Below, piece after piece: positions 34,536 to 44,053 of a stretch of 64,000 bases of DNA (the stretch's first letter is position 1; each line of letters begins with the position of its first letter). Source of the DNA: CAVQCJ01 sp963771835 (lineage in GTDB: Bacteria > Actinomycetota > Actinomycetes > Prado026); the NCBI GenBank assembly GCA_963771835.1, contig CAVYVA010000002.1:682001-746000 (forward strand), read 5' to 3'. Made by a program: the position numbers and the translations under genes. Under the pieces are notes generated by a model, which was not told the DNA's origin, did not search any database, and was given only the letters and a program-made list of their open reading frames with translations.

Positions 34536-35863
34536 TCAGGCCCTGGCACGCCCGTCGACGGGGTATCCGGCCTCGTCGCCGAGGGCGTCCTCGCGCACCG
34601 GCACCTGGGGGGCGCGGCCGCGGTGGGCCACGGCCGCGGCGGCCTCGTCGGACGCCCGCGGCCGCAGGAGCGCGACGGCCCCCCCGATGCTGAGCAGCGT
34701 CATCAGGCCGCCCCCGATCAGCGACCAGCGGGCCCCGGCGGTCTCGGCCAGCCAGCCGATCAGCGGCGCCCCGACCGGCGTCCCGCCGAAGAACATCAGC
34801 GTGTACAGCGACATCACCCGGCCGCGCATCTGCGGCTCGGTGCCCAGCTGGATGAACGGGTTCGCCGACGTCGCGAACGACAGCGCGAGCAACCCGGTCG
34901 GGATCAGCAGCAGGAAGAACGAGGCGTACGAAGGAGCCAGACCGGCGACCACCTCCAGCGCGGCGAACCCGGCTGCCAGCCCGACGACGAACCGCAGCGA
35001 CGGTCTGGCACCGGAGCGCCCGGCCCGCCGGGCCGACAGCAGCGCGCCGGCCAGCGACCCGATGGCGAAGGCCGTGGTGAGCAGCCCGAACGCGGTCGCG
35101 CCCACGTGGAACACGCCGGTGGCCATCAGCGCAGTCGTGATCTGGAAGTTCAGGCCGAACGTCCCGACCGCGGCAGGTCACCAGGATGACCAGCAGGAGG
35201 TCGTGCCGGTGCACGACGTACCGCAGCCCTTCGCGGAGCTGCCCGGGTGCGCGCGGGACCGGGACGGTCGGGCGCAGCTCGTCGCGCCGCATCAGCAGCA
35301 GGCTGGCGATCACCGCGAGGTAGCTGGCTGCGTTGATCAGGAACACCCAGCCGGTCCCGACGGCGGCGATCAGCAGACCGGCCAGGGCCGGCCCGAACAC
35401 GCGGCCGAGGTTGAAGGTCGCGCTGCCCAGGGCGATCGCGTTCGGGAGATGGCGACGCTCGACCATCTCCGGGACGAACGACTGCCGGACCGGGGTGTCC
35501 AGCGCGGCGGTGGTGCCGAGCAGGAAGGCCAGGACGTACACCTGCCAGATCTGCGCCACCCCGGTGACGACCAGCACGCCCAGGACCAGCGCGAGCAGCC
35601 CCGCTGACCGCCTGGGTCGCCACCAGCACCGGCCGCTTCGGCAGCCGGTCGGCGATCACCCCGCCCCACAGGCTGAACAGGAGCAACGGCAGGAACTGCA
35701 GCGCGGTGGTGACGCCGAGCGCCGTGCCGGAGCCACCGGTCAGCGACAGCACCAGCCAGTCCTGGGCCACCCGCTGCATCCAGGTGCCGGTGTTCGAGAC
35801 GAGCTGCCCGGTGGCGAAAAGCCGGAAGTTCCGGTTGGCGAGCGAGGAGAAGGTCGGGGTCAC
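34536..35863 (-). CDS. MFS_3-type transporter (two frameshifts), coupled to MarR
   Basis: About 442 residues in three frames. The GTG at 35863 overlaps the stop of the marR gene (GTGA). First segment: FSSLANRNFRLFATGQLVSNTGTWMQRVAQDWLVLSLTGG and GGVIADRLPKRPVLVATQAVSG; extra base near 35602. Second: VLVVTGVAQIWQVYVLAFLLG, VRQSFVPEMVERRHLPNAIALGSATFNLGRVFGPALAGLL; extra base near 35172. Third: the C-terminal half beginning NFQITTALMATGVFHVGATAFG. All join without missing residues. MFS_3 exporters remove drugs or siderophores; a MarR repressor in the same operon makes drug- or phenolic-inducible export the natural guess. Confidence 0.83.
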
Positions 35864-36297
35864 CGGGCGTTCGCCAGGCGCTCGAGGACGGGTACCGCGG
35901 CCCGCAGGGCCTCGCGCTCGTCGGCGGTGAGGTCGGCCAGGTGCTCCACGAGCCACGCCTCGCGGCGGCGGCGGTCCTCGGCCACCAGGGCCCGGGCGTC
36001 GTCGGTGAGGGCCACCAGGACCTGGCGCCGGTCGGTGGGGTGCGCGGCCCGGGCCACCAGGCCGCGCTCCTCGAGGTGCGAGAGCACCCGGGTCATCGAG
36101 GGCGGCTGGACCTTCTCGTGCGCTGCCAGCTCGCCGGGCGTGCACGGGCCGTGCCGGCTGAGGGTGCCCAGGGCGGAGAGCTGGGTCAGCGTGAGCCCGG
36201 ACTCGGAGCGCTCGAGCCGCAGCCGGCGGGCCAGGCGCATGACGCCCAGCCGCAGCACGCTGCTCAGCTCCGCGTCGGCGACAGTGGTCCGGGCCAT
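35860..36297 (-). CDS. MarR-family transcriptional regulator
   Basis: 145 residues. Winged helix: LTLTQLSALGTLSRHGPCTPGELAAHEKVQPPSMTRVLSHLEERGLVARAAHPTDRRQVLVALTDDARAL, with the DRR wing. MarR proteins are dimeric repressors released by phenolic or oxidant ligands. Its stop overlaps the MFS gene start, so it regulates and is translated with its own exporter. An AT-rich stretch with inverted TCGTTA/TAACGA ends lies immediately upstream and overlaps the promoter, fitting autorepression. Confidence 0.93.
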   Translation of the reverse strand: MARTTVADAELSSVLRLGVMRLARRLRLERSESGLTLTQLSALGTLSRHGPCTPGELAAHEKVQPPSMTRVLSHLEERGLVARAAHPTDRRQVLVALTDDARALVAEDRRRREAWLVEHLADLTADEREALRAAVPVLERLANAR

Positions 36298-36334
36298 GTC
36301 GTTACCTTAACTCATTACCTGTGCTAACGATAGT
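36298..36334 (-). promoter_or_regulatory. marR promoter/operator region
   Basis: An unusually AT-rich stretch for this genome, with inverted ends TCGTTA (36299-36304) and TAACGA (36325-36330). The minus-strand -10, TAAGGT (+ strand ACCTTA 36304-36309), is 6 nt before ATG 36297. A MarR dimer bound here would cover the -10. Confidence 0.55.
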
Positions 36335-36354
36335 CCCGGGGGTCAGCCGGTGCG

Positions 36355-36360
36355 TAGGGT
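36355..36360 (+). promoter_or_regulatory. DUF2530 leaderless -10 (TAGGGT)
   Basis: TAGGGT, 7 nt before GTG 36368; the divergent marR promoter is about 45 bp away. Confidence 0.5.
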
Positions 36361-36367
36361 GGCGGGC

Positions 36368-36631
36368 GTGGCAGCCGGGCGCAGCACCGAGGACCGGTGG
36401 TGGTCGGACCAGACCGACGGGGTCGTCCCGGTCACCGTCGGCACCGTCGTGTGGGCGGTCGCGCTGGTCGTGACGTTCCTGCTGCGCGGCCGACTCGCCG
36501 AGTCGGGGACGCAGTGGTGGGTGTGGACCTGCGCGACCGGCTTCGGGCTCGGGTTGTTCGGCTGCTGGTGGGTCCGCCGCCGCCGGGCCCGGCTCGCGAC
36601 CCCGGTCGCGGACCCGGCACCAGGCTCGTGA
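36368..36631 (+). CDS. DUF2530 membrane protein
   Basis: 87 residues from GTG 36368. VVPVTVGTVVWAVALVVTFLLRGRLAESG is the first span, WWVWTCATGFGLGLFGCWWVRRRRAR the second: the two-helix DUF2530 pattern found across actinobacteria. Function unknown. It sits divergently next to marR, which is also its place, from memory, in mycobacteria. A possible leaderless promoter (TAGGGT) supports the chosen start; an ATG-less extension to 36350 exists. Confidence 0.85.
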   Translation: MAAGRSTEDRWWSDQTDGVVPVTVGTVVWAVALVVTFLLRGRLAESGTQWWVWTCATGFGLGLFGCWWVRRRRARLATPVADPAPGS

Positions 36632-36632
36632 G

Positions 36633-37418
36633 TCAGCGCGGCGGCCTGCGGTAGGCCTGCGCGTTGCCGACGTCCGGCTCGAAGCCCACGGCGCGGTAGA
36701 CACGGCCGGCCGAGTTCGTGGCCTCGGTGACGATGACCCACCGGTCGCAGCCGCGCCCGCTCGCCCAGCGGGCGGCGACCCCGAGCAGGTGCGAGGCCAG
36801 CCCGCGGCGCCGGTGAGCCGCGTCGGTGCCGACGGCCTGGTAGCGCGCGGTCGAGCCGCACACGACGACCCCGAGGTCGGCGGCCAGTGCGTCGCCGGCG
36901 AACGCGCCGAAGAACGCCGCGACGTCCCGCTCGGACAGGTCCCGCCGGGTCGCGACCTGCGCGCGCACGAACGTCTCGTGCCCGGCCGGGTCGTACTCGT
37001 CCGTCCGTTCGTTCTCCGCCAGCTCCTTCGCGACGAGCAGCTCCCAGTCGTCGCCGGCGAGGCGGCGCACGTGGTAGCCGTCCGGCAGCGGCGTCTGGGT
37101 GGGCAGCGTCCGGGTGGTGAGCACGTCGTCCAGCTCGAGCCCGACCCCCAGGTCCGTCCACGCAGCGGCGTCGTCGGGCATCGTGGCCAGGCCGATCGCG
37201 ACCCAGCCGGCGTCCGGGAACGACGCCTGGTGGGTCCGGACCCAGCGGCTCGCGTCGTCGACGGCGGCCGCGTCGGTCACGAACAGGCAGTTGCCCCAGT
37301 GGAAGGTCGGGTTGCGCGGTGTCCGCACGACCAGGTGGTCACCGCGGTCCTCGACGCTCGAGCCGCTGTGCTCCAGCACGGCCAGGTCGGTGGCCCAGCC
37401 CGGGGACAGATCACGCAT
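36633..37418 (-). CDS. GNAT-family acetyltransferase
   Basis: 261 residues from ATG 37418 (an ATG at 37436 is also in frame). An N-terminal half with SVEDRGDHLVVRTPRNPTFHWGNCLFV is followed by a GNAT core: ADLGVVVCGSTARYQAVGTDAAHRRRGLASHLLGVAARWASGRGC (acetyl-CoA loop RRRGLASHL) and YRAVGFEP near the end. It transfers an acetyl group from acetyl-CoA to an unknown amine. The gene ends 1 bp from the convergent DUF2530 stop. Confidence 0.87.
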   Translation of the reverse strand: MRDLSPGWATDLAVLEHSGSSVEDRGDHLVVRTPRNPTFHWGNCLFVTDAAAVDDASRWVRTHQASFPDAGWVAIGLATMPDDAAAWTDLGVGLELDDVLTTRTLPTQTPLPDGYHVRRLAGDDWELLVAKELAENERTDEYDPAGHETFVRAQVATRRDLSERDVAAFFGAFAGDALAADLGVVVCGSTARYQAVGTDAAHRRRGLASHLLGVAARWASGRGCDRWVIVTEATNSAGRVYRAVGFEPDVGNAQAYRRPPR

Positions 37419-37459
37419 TCGACCAGTGTCCGGCATCGCTGCGGGAGACGTCCGCACGG

Positions 37460-37747
37460 TCAGACGTCGACCGCCAGCCGGACCGTCACGGTGTCTCCCA
37501 CCTCGAGGCGTTCGGCCTTGCGCACCCACGCCTTCACCGGCACGACGTAGCGGCCATCCTTGGGGAACAGCGACGTCTTCCACCCGGTCGCGCCGATCTC
37601 GGCCGTGACCGGGATCATCCCCCACCCGTAGCTCACGAACGCGGACGCTGCTTCCAGCTCACCGCACTCGTCCTCCGGGACGGTGACGAAGTACCACGGC
37701 GCCGGGCCCTTCCAGAACCACACGTCGCCGCTGAACTCCAGGTGCAT
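37460..37747 (-). CDS. DUF1905 family protein
   Basis: 95 residues: LEFSGDVWFWKGPAPWYFVTVPEDECGELEAASAFVSYGWGMIPVTAEIGATGWKTSLFPKDGRYVVPVKAWVRKAERLEVGDTVTVRL. This is a compact beta-barrel of DUF1905, often annotated together with YdeI-type proteins. Function is unknown. A leaderless -10 (TATCCT, 6 nt before the ATG) supports the start at 37747. It follows the sacsin-like gene on the same strand after only 16 bp. Confidence 0.85.
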   Translation of the reverse strand: MHLEFSGDVWFWKGPAPWYFVTVPEDECGELEAASAFVSYGWGMIPVTAEIGATGWKTSLFPKDGRYVVPVKAWVRKAERLEVGDTVTVRLAVDV

Positions 37748-37763
37748 CCGACCAGGATATGGA

Positions 37764-40482
37764 TCAGCTCCAGGCGTCCTCGGCGACGAGCGCGGCCGCG
37801 CGGCCCGGGTCGGCGAGCACCGCGGCGAGCAACCAGCGCCGGTCCCACCGCCCGGCGGCCCAGGCGAGGCCCCGCGCCAGCCCGTCCAGGGTGGCGGCGT
37901 GCACCGTCGCGTCGTCGTCCACCCACCAGTCGACCGGGACCGTGGCGACGGTGAGGTCGTCGTGCTCGACGTACGTCTCGGCGATGTCGGCCTCCCCGCC
38001 GAGCACCTGCGCGGCCTCGGGCGGCACCGGCCGGGACGTGCCGCGCCCGTCCGGGCGCGCGCCGGTCGGGTCGACGCCGGCGAGCAGCAGCGGCAGCAGC
38101 ATCGGCGAGCCGGCGACGTCGGCGACGGACGTGACGACGCCGATCGCCCGCAGGAACGCCTCGTCCAGGCCCAGGTCGGGGACCGGGTCGAGCAGGCCGG
38201 CCAGGCCCTCGGCCGCCGGGGGCGCGCAGCTCGTCGGGGCGACGACCGTCGACGACCGGGTGCGTGCGCAGCCACCAGGCGGTGTACGGCTCGACCGACA
38301 CGACCGTCCCGTCGGCGCGGACCGCCCTGGCCGGTTGCACGACCGCCGCGCGCAGGTCGGGGTCGGCCGCGAGGACGGCCAGCGCCTGCGGCCAGCGGTC
38401 GGCTGCGACCAGGTCGAGGTCGCGCACCGCGAGGTACTCGGGCAGCACCGGCGGCAGGTGCGCCTGGTCGAAGCCGCCGTCGGCGAGCTCGTCGCGCAGG
38501 TCGTCGACCCAGGCGTCCTCGGCGTCGAGGTCGTGGTCGCAGGCGTCCACGTCCAGCGACACGTCCTGGTCCCGGACGAGTGCGAACGTGTCCAGCACCC
38601 CGACCGCTGCGAGCACGTCGGTGCCCCACTGCTCGACGGTCGACGCGGCGACCGTCCCCAGCTCGCCGCGCACGGTCAGCCCGGCCAGCGGGCCGTCCGG
38701 GAGCAGCAGCTCCCCCGCCGGGGTCCAGGCGTTGTCGTCGTCCGGGAGCGACAGCGCCGCCAGCCAGTCGAGCTCGCCCCGGCCGAGCCCGGCGTCGCGG
38801 ACCAGCCCGAGCACGGCGTCGGCCACCTCGGCCGGGTCGTCCGCGTCCAGCGACGCCTCGACGGCGGCCCGCACAGCCGGCTCCCCCAGCAACGCGCGGG
38901 CGTCGGGCGGCACCGCACCGAGGCGGGCGAGCAGGCCGGCGGAGACCTCCGGGGCGGCGACCCGCAGCCCGAGCCCGTGCCAGCCGGCCGCCTGGTCGGC
39001 ACCGGCGCCCACGACCACTCCACGCGGGCCGCGCACCTGCCGGCCGTCCGCGAGCGGGACCGGCAGTCCGCTCAGCGCCTCGAGGTCACCGGCGCGGACC
39101 GACTCCAGCGCGTCGTAGAGCTGCTGCCACCACAGCGCCGGCCGGTCGAGGGTCGCGAGGTCGTCGACGAGGTCGGCCAGGCGGATCCGGCGAACGCCGA
39201 GCCGGTCCAGCTCGCGCCGGCCCGCCCAGGCGGCGGGGAGCAGGCCCGGCACCGCGCCGGCCAGGATCGGGACCGCCTCGTCCGGGAGCCCGTCCACGGC
39301 CAGCGCGTCGGCCGGGACGAGGTCGCCCGGCAGGATCGCGGCCGACCCGAGCCGGTCGACGATCGCCTCGCGCAGCTCTGCGTCCAGCGGACCGGCCGCC
39401 ACCGGACCCGGGACCAGCGCCAGGACCGCGTCCGGCGCGCGAGGGCCGGCGCGGGCGACGGCGCGGACGTGGTCCACGTACGCCTGCGCGGAGCGCTCGA
39501 CGAGCAGGTCGCGCAGCCGTCCGCGGGCGACGTGGCGACGCCCCGGCTCGAGCGGGAACGTCGCGATCAGCAGGGCGGGCAGGTCGAGCGGCTCGTCGGT
39601 CGGGGTGGGGGCGTGCACCACGGCCGGCGTCGCCTCGGGGCGCGGGAACACCCAGCGCACCGACCAGGTGCGGGTGCGCCGTTCCTCGGTCGGGCGGTCC
39701 GCGAGCAGGGCCGGGTCCAACGCCCCCGTCGCCACCACCTCCCGCACGTCGAGGTCAGCGCGAAGCAGCGACCGTGGCGGCGCGCCGCCGGCGTCGTCGA
39801 CGACGACCTCGCCCAGCGCGGGGAGCATCAGCAGGAGCGCGGCGTCCACGTCGGCGAGCGCCGAGCGCACCCGGTCCACGGCCGCGGCGTCGCGCAGCGG
39901 CAGGACCACGGCTGTGTCGAAGCCCGGCCGGCACGGCGGCGGGGTCCGGCCACGGCAGCCGCAGCACCGGCACGTGCTCGTCGCGGCCGGCCAGCTCGGT
40001 CGCCAGCGAGGGGACCGCGGCGACCTCGGCGCGGGTCTGCGCCCGGCTCCAGCGCACCCCGCCCGACGCCGAGCGCACCGCCGGGTCGTCGGTGACGTCG
40101 AGCACGGCCGCGAACCCGACGCCGTACCGGCCGACCGCCGTGGCCCCCTCGTCCCGCTTGGCCGACGCCCGCAGGGTCGAGAGGGCCTGCACGCCGTCGC
40201 CGTCCAGGGGCTCGCCGGTGTTCGCGGCCACGAGCTCCCAGCCGGCAGGGGCGGTCGCCGACGGCCGCAGGGTCAGGGACAGCCGACCCGGGCCGCCCCG
40301 TCCGCGCGGCTGCGTCGGCCGCGTTCTGGGCCAGCTCCACCACCAGCCGACCGCGGTAGGCGCCGACCGCGTAGTCCTCCTCGGCGTTCGCGTCCTCGCG
40401 GAAGCGGGCCGGCGAGGCCGTCCAGCGCGTGCAGCACCCGGCTGCGCAGGGCAGCGGTACCGAAGGGGTCGGCGGCGTCCAC
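37764..40482 (-). CDS. Sacsin/HSP90-like ATPase-domain protein (four frameshifts)
   Basis: About 900 residues from GTG 40482. The N terminus has a GHKL/HSP90-type ATP-binding fold: REDANAEEDYAVGAYRGRLVVELAQNAADAA (Asn-box), LVAANTGEPLDGDGVQALSTLRASAKRDEG and VGRYGVGFAAVLDVTD (G boxes). The long remainder is helical. I recall the family as sacsin N-terminal ATPase-like actinobacterial proteins, of unknown task, possibly chaperone-like. Extra bases near 40411, 40308, 39925 and 38215 split the gene; each piece is intact. It lies 10 bp after the DUF3027 gene, and then the cold-shock gene follows upstream, so a stress-linked operon is plausible. Confidence 0.8.
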
Positions 40483-40492
40483 CGACGTGGGC

Positions 40493-41404
40493 TCAGCCGT
40501 GCCCGAGCGAGTCGTCTTCGGTCGCCTCCGCCGTGGGCTCCGCGACGACGGCGATGTCCGGGACGACGTCCGCCACCACGTCGGCGACCACGTCCGCCAC
40601 GACGTCGCCGAGCGAGTCGTAGCCGACGGAGTCGAGCACGACCGGCGGCGCCGCGGCCAGCGACAGGATCTCGCCGCCCTCGCTGTGCGCGCCGCAGCCG
40701 TGGTCGAGCGTGACGACGTGCCCGTCGCTCGGCGAGCTCTCGTTGGCGCAGACGCCGAAACCGTGCCCGAGCAGGCCGCCGAGCCGGACCAGGAAGCCGC
40801 AGGACACGCACTCCCCCGGCGCCGCCTCGGCGAGCGCGCTGTGCGGACCGCCTGCGCCGTTGATCCAGCGATCGGTCGCGTCGTCGACGCCGATCAACGA
40901 CAGCACCCGGTTGCGGGCCAGCCCCAGCTCCCAGGCCAGCTCGCCGAGCTGGAGCTCGGGCTCGCCGTCGTCCGCGAGCGCCTCGACGCCACCGGTCCAG
41001 CCGGGCTCGAGCCGGTCGTCGTCGGCCGGGACGGGCAGCAGGTCGCCGGGCCCGAGGTCGCCGGGCTGCAGCCGGTCGGCGTACGGGACCCACGCCGGGC
41101 CCAGCAGGGCGCCCGGCCCCGGCAGCAGGCACACCTCGTCCACCGTGACGTTCTTGGCCCGGGACGCGCGCGCGACGGTCACCGACCACTGCCACCCCAC
41201 GTACGCGCGGGACAGCGCGGCGAACCGATGGGTGGCGACCCGCTCGTCGTCGGCGTCCACCCCCACGTGGTCGCCGACCCCCTCGGCGCCGGCCTCCTCG
41301 ACCGCCGCGGCCCGGGCCAGGTCGACGGCCTCCGCGCAGGCGGCGTCGAGCGCGACCGCCCTGGTGCGGGCGGCGGGGATGACCGTGTCGGCGCCGGAGC
41401 TCAT
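40493..41404 (-). CDS. DUF3027 family protein
   Basis: 303 residues. Features: SRAYVGWQWSVTVARASRAKNVTVDEVCLLPGPGALLGPAWVPYADRLQPGDLGPGDLLP (family core), WELGLARNRVLSLIGVDDATDRWINGAGGPHSALAEAAPGECVSCGFLVRLGG with paired Cys (CVSC, CANE, and CGAH further on), possibly a zinc site. The tail repeats DVVADVVADVVADVVPD, encoded by 12-bp direct repeats (40564-40611). Between cspA-like gene (4 bp upstream) and the sacsin-like gene; this trio is a repeated actinobacterial arrangement in my recollection. Biochemical role unknown. Confidence 0.87.
   Translation of the reverse strand: MSSGADTVIPAARTRAVALDAACAEAVDLARAAAVEEAGAEGVGDHVGVDADDERVATHRFAALSRAYVGWQWSVTVARASRAKNVTVDEVCLLPGPGALLGPAWVPYADRLQPGDLGPGDLLPVPADDDRLEPGWTGGVEALADDGEPELQLGELAWELGLARNRVLSLIGVDDATDRWINGAGGPHSALAEAAPGECVSCGFLVRLGGLLGHGFGVCANESSPSDGHVVTLDHGCGAHSEGGEILSLAAAPPVVLDSVGYDSLGDVVADVVADVVADVVPDIAVVAEPTAEATEDDSLGHG
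40564..40611. repeat. 12-bp direct repeats in DUF3027 tail
   Basis: ACGTC recurs at 40566, 40578, 40590 and 40602, exactly 12 bp apart, encoding the DVVA tail. It is a likely site of length variation. Confidence 0.8.
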
Positions 41405-41408
41405 CCGG

Positions 41409-41792
41409 TCAGCCCTCGAGGTCGTCGGCGACCGCGCGGAGCACCGCGGCGACCTTCTTGCCCTCGGCGGGCGAGGGGTACCGGCCGCGGCGGAGCCCGT
41501 TGCCGACGCCGTCGAGGAACTTGATCAGGTCCTCGACGATCACGGCCATGTCCTCGGCCGGCTTGCGCTGGGCCTTCGCGACGCTCGGGATGGGGTCGAG
41601 GATCCGGACCGAGAGCGCCTGCTCGCCGCGCTTGCCCTCGGCGACGCCGAACTCGACCCGGCTGCCGGGCTTGAGGCTCGTGACACCGGCGGGCAGCGCG
41701 GACTGGTGGACGAAGACCTCGCCGCCGTCGTCGCGGGCGAGGAAGCCGAAGCCCTTGTCCTCGTCGAAGAACTTGACCTTGCCGGTGGGCAC
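41409..41792 (-). CDS. cspB: Cold-shock protein with C-terminal extension
   Basis: 127 residues: a CSD (PTGKVKFFDEDKGFGFLARDDGGEVFVHQSALPAG) with RNP1 KGFGFL and RNP2 VFVHQSA, followed by a 60-residue helical extension (AEDMAVIVEDLIKFLDGVGNGLRRGRYPSPAEGKKVAAVL). The extended form is the actinobacterial type (CspB of mycobacteria, from memory). It binds single-stranded RNA and DNA and helps translation or melting at low temperature. The start has GAGGTC upstream. It is the first gene of the run with DUF3027 and the sacsin-like ATPase. Confidence 0.92.
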   Translation of the reverse strand: MPTGKVKFFDEDKGFGFLARDDGGEVFVHQSALPAGVTSLKPGSRVEFGVAEGKRGEQALSVRILDPIPSVAKAQRKPAEDMAVIVEDLIKFLDGVGNGLRRGRYPSPAEGKKVAAVLRAVADDLEG

Positions 41793-41863
41793 GTCTGACC
41801 TCGTGTGGGCTGGGGGAGCTGAGGGGAAGGCTGGCGGAGCCGGGCGCGGAACAGGCGTTCAGC

Positions 41864-43312
41864 CTAGTCGGCGCCCCACCCCTGACCCAACGCATCGGCG
41901 AGGAGCTCGTTCATCGAGCCCGAGCGGAAACCCCGCGGGTCGACCTCGACCCGGTCGAACCCGGCCGCCCGTACCGCCTCGAGCGCGGCTGGCGTGGCGG
42001 CGACCCGGCCGACCGCCTCGGGATCGACCTCGATCCTGGCCGCGTCGCCGAGATCCCGCACCCGCAGGTCACGCACCGTCAGCCCGGCGGCGGCCAGGGC
42101 GCCGCGCAGCGCGGCCTCGGCCCGCTCCACCCGGGCCAGCCGCTCGCGGGTGACCGGGATGCCGTAGGCCACCCGGCTCGACAGGCAGGCGGCGGCCGGC
42201 TTGTCCCAGGTGGACAGCCCCAGGGCCCGGGACAGCGCCCGTACCTGCGCCTTGGTCAGCCCGGCGTCCAGCAGCGGGGTCACCGCCCCGCGCTCGGCGG
42301 CGGCGCGGATCCCGGGCCGGAAGCCCGCCCGGGCGTCGTCCGCGTTGGTCCCGGTCGCGACCGTCGCCAGCCCGTGCTCGGCCACCAGCGGCCACAGCAC
42401 GTCGATGAGCTCGGACTTGCAGAAGAAGCAGCGGTCGCCGGCGTTGGCGACGTACCCGTCCCGGGCGAGCTCGTCGGTCTGCGGCGTCAGGTGCCGGACG
42501 CCCAGGCCGGCCGCGAACGCCCGGGCCGCGTCGAGCTCGGTCGCCGGCAACGACGGCGAGACGGCGGTCGCGGCGACCACGTTCGCGGGGCCGAGCACGT
42601 CGGCGGCGACCGCGAGCAGCAGCGCGGAGTCGGCCCCGCCCGAGAAGGCGACGAGGACCGACCCGAGCCCGGCCAGCGTGGCGCGCAGCGCGGCCGCCCG
42701 CCGGTCGAGCAGCCATCCGTCGTACCAGGCCGGGAACTCGGTGAGATCGTCCAGGACGACGTCGGCGCCGGCCGCGAGCAGCTCGTCGCGGCTGGACGGC
42801 CCGGTGGCCACGGCGACCGCGGCTGCCCCGGCCGCCACCGCCGCGCGCACGTCCGCGACGTGGTCCCCGACGTACACGGCGGCGGCGTGCTCGAGCAGCG
42901 CGTCGGTCTTGCCCGGGCCCCACCGCCAGCCCAGCAGCTCGTCGGTGACCACGCCGAGGTGGTCCAGGTGCAGCCGCGCATTGGGTTCGTACTTCGCGGT
43001 GACCACCAGGGTGGTCCCCCCGCGGGCCCGGACGTGCTCGACCGCCTCGCGGGCCCCGGGCAGTGCCGGTGTCCGGTCGATCGCGAGCGCCGGGTACAGG
43101 GCCCGGAACCGGTCGCCGGCGGCGGCCACCTGGTCGGCCGGGAACCACAGCGCGAGCTCGTCGTCCAGCGGCGGGCCGAGCCGCCCGACCGCGGCGGCGC
43201 TGTCGATGAAGACGCCGGTCTCGGCGGCCAGGGCGTCGTACACGGCCCCGATCCCCGGCCGGCTGTCGATCAGCGTCATGTCCAGGTCGAAACCGACGAC
43301 GAGGGCAGCCAC
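41864..43312 (-). CDS. HAD hydrolase fused to LarE-type sulfur transferase
   Basis: 482 residues from GTG 43312. Residues 1-200 are a HAD phosphatase (VVGFDLDMTLIDS, then TTLVVTAKY, VYVGDHVADVRAAVAAG). From about 210 the protein is LarE-like: LVAFSGGADSALLLAVAADVL (PP-loop), DRCFFCKSELIDVLW, TGTNADDARAGFRPG, KPAAACLSSRVAYGIPVTRERL. LarE gives sulfur atoms, from its own Cys or a [4Fe-4S] cluster, to the nickel-pincer cofactor of LarA-type racemases; LarB and LarC are not in this window. The fusion to HAD is notable. GTG 43312 has TAGGCT 7 nt upstream, a leaderless signal; the racemase gene is divergent from it. Confidence 0.85.
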   Translation of the reverse strand: MAALVVGFDLDMTLIDSRPGIGAVYDALAAETGVFIDSAAAVGRLGPPLDDELALWFPADQVAAAGDRFRALYPALAIDRTPALPGAREAVEHVRARGGTTLVVTAKYEPNARLHLDHLGVVTDELLGWRWGPGKTDALLEHAAAVYVGDHVADVRAAVAAGAAAVAVATGPSSRDELLAAGADVVLDDLTEFPAWYDGWLLDRRAAALRATLAGLGSVLVAFSGGADSALLLAVAADVLGPANVVAATAVSPSLPATELDAARAFAAGLGVRHLTPQTDELARDGYVANAGDRCFFCKSELIDVLWPLVAEHGLATVATGTNADDARAGFRPGIRAAAERGAVTPLLDAGLTKAQVRALSRALGLSTWDKPAAACLSSRVAYGIPVTRERLARVERAEAALRGALAAAGLTVRDLRVRDLGDAARIEVDPEAVGRVAATPAALEAVRAAGFDRVEVDPRGFRSGSMNELLADALGQGWGAD

Positions 43313-43349
43313 GTCCGGCAGCCTACGTGCGCTGGCTACGCTCGCTGCC
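43313..43349. promoter_or_regulatory. 37-bp divergent promoter pair (LarE fusion / racemase)
   Basis: Two -10 hexamers face opposite ways in 37 bp: TACGCT (43337-43342) 7 nt before ATG 43350, and TAGGCT (minus strand) 7 nt before GTG 43312. Each -35 would lie inside the other gene's 5' end, so transcription may be mutually exclusive or coupled. Confidence 0.55.
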
Positions 43350-44040
43350 ATGCGACGCATCGGGCTGATCGGCGGGCTCGCCTGGCCGTCCACGGAGATC
43401 TACCACCGGGTCCTCAACGAGGACGTCAACCGCCGGCTCGGCGGCAACCACTCGGCCCGGCTCGCGATCTGGTCCGAGGACTTCGAGCACGTGGCCGCCC
43501 TGCAGCGGGCCGGGAGCTGGGACGAGGCCGGCGAGCTGCTCGCCGGCGGCGCCCGGGCCCTGGAGGCGGCCGGCGCGGAGCTGCTGGCGATCTGCGCGAA
43601 CACCATGCACCTGGTCGCCGCGCAGGTCCGCGCGGCGGTCGACATCCCGCTGGTGCACCTCATCGAGGTGGTGGCGGACAGCGCGCGAGGAGGCCGGGCT
43701 CGAACGGCTGGGCCTGCTGGCGACGGAGTACACGATGACGTCGAGCCTCTACCCGGACGTCTGCGGCCCGCGCGGCATCGACGTGCTCGTGCCCGGCGAG
43801 GAGGACCGGGCCGCTGTGCACGCGTCCATCTACGACGAGCTCACCCGCGGCGTCGTCAGCGCCAGGTCCCGGGCGACGGCGTACGAGGCCGCGGTCCGGC
43901 TCGTCGACGACGGCGCCGACGCGATCGTCCTGGGCTGCACGGAGCTGGCGCTGGTGCTGCACCCCGGCGACCTGCCCGTCCCCGTCATCGACACCACCGC
44001 GCTGCACTGCCGCGCCCTGGTCGACGCCGCCCTCGCCTGA
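43350..44040 (+). CDS. Aspartate/glutamate racemase family (one frameshift)
   Basis: About 229 residues. RRIGLIGGLAWPSTEIYHRVLNEDV opens the family fold; catalytic Cys appear in LAICANTMHL and VLGCTELALVL, each with Asn/Thr or Thr/Glu neighbours as in Asp/Glu racemases that need no cofactor. An extra base near 43687 (ADSA / EEAGLERLGLLATEYTMTSSLYPDVCG) shifts 0 to 1. It interconverts an L/D amino acid, probably Asp or Glu, useful for cell wall or D-amino-acid metabolism. It is divergent from the HAD-LarE gene and ends just before the second palindromic repeat. Confidence 0.87.
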
Positions 44041-44053
44041 CCGCCGCCGCCCA

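Noticed and set aside
40564..40611. 12-bp repeats as binding array
   Set aside because: They lie in coding sequence in phase with the DVVA tail and are explained by it.
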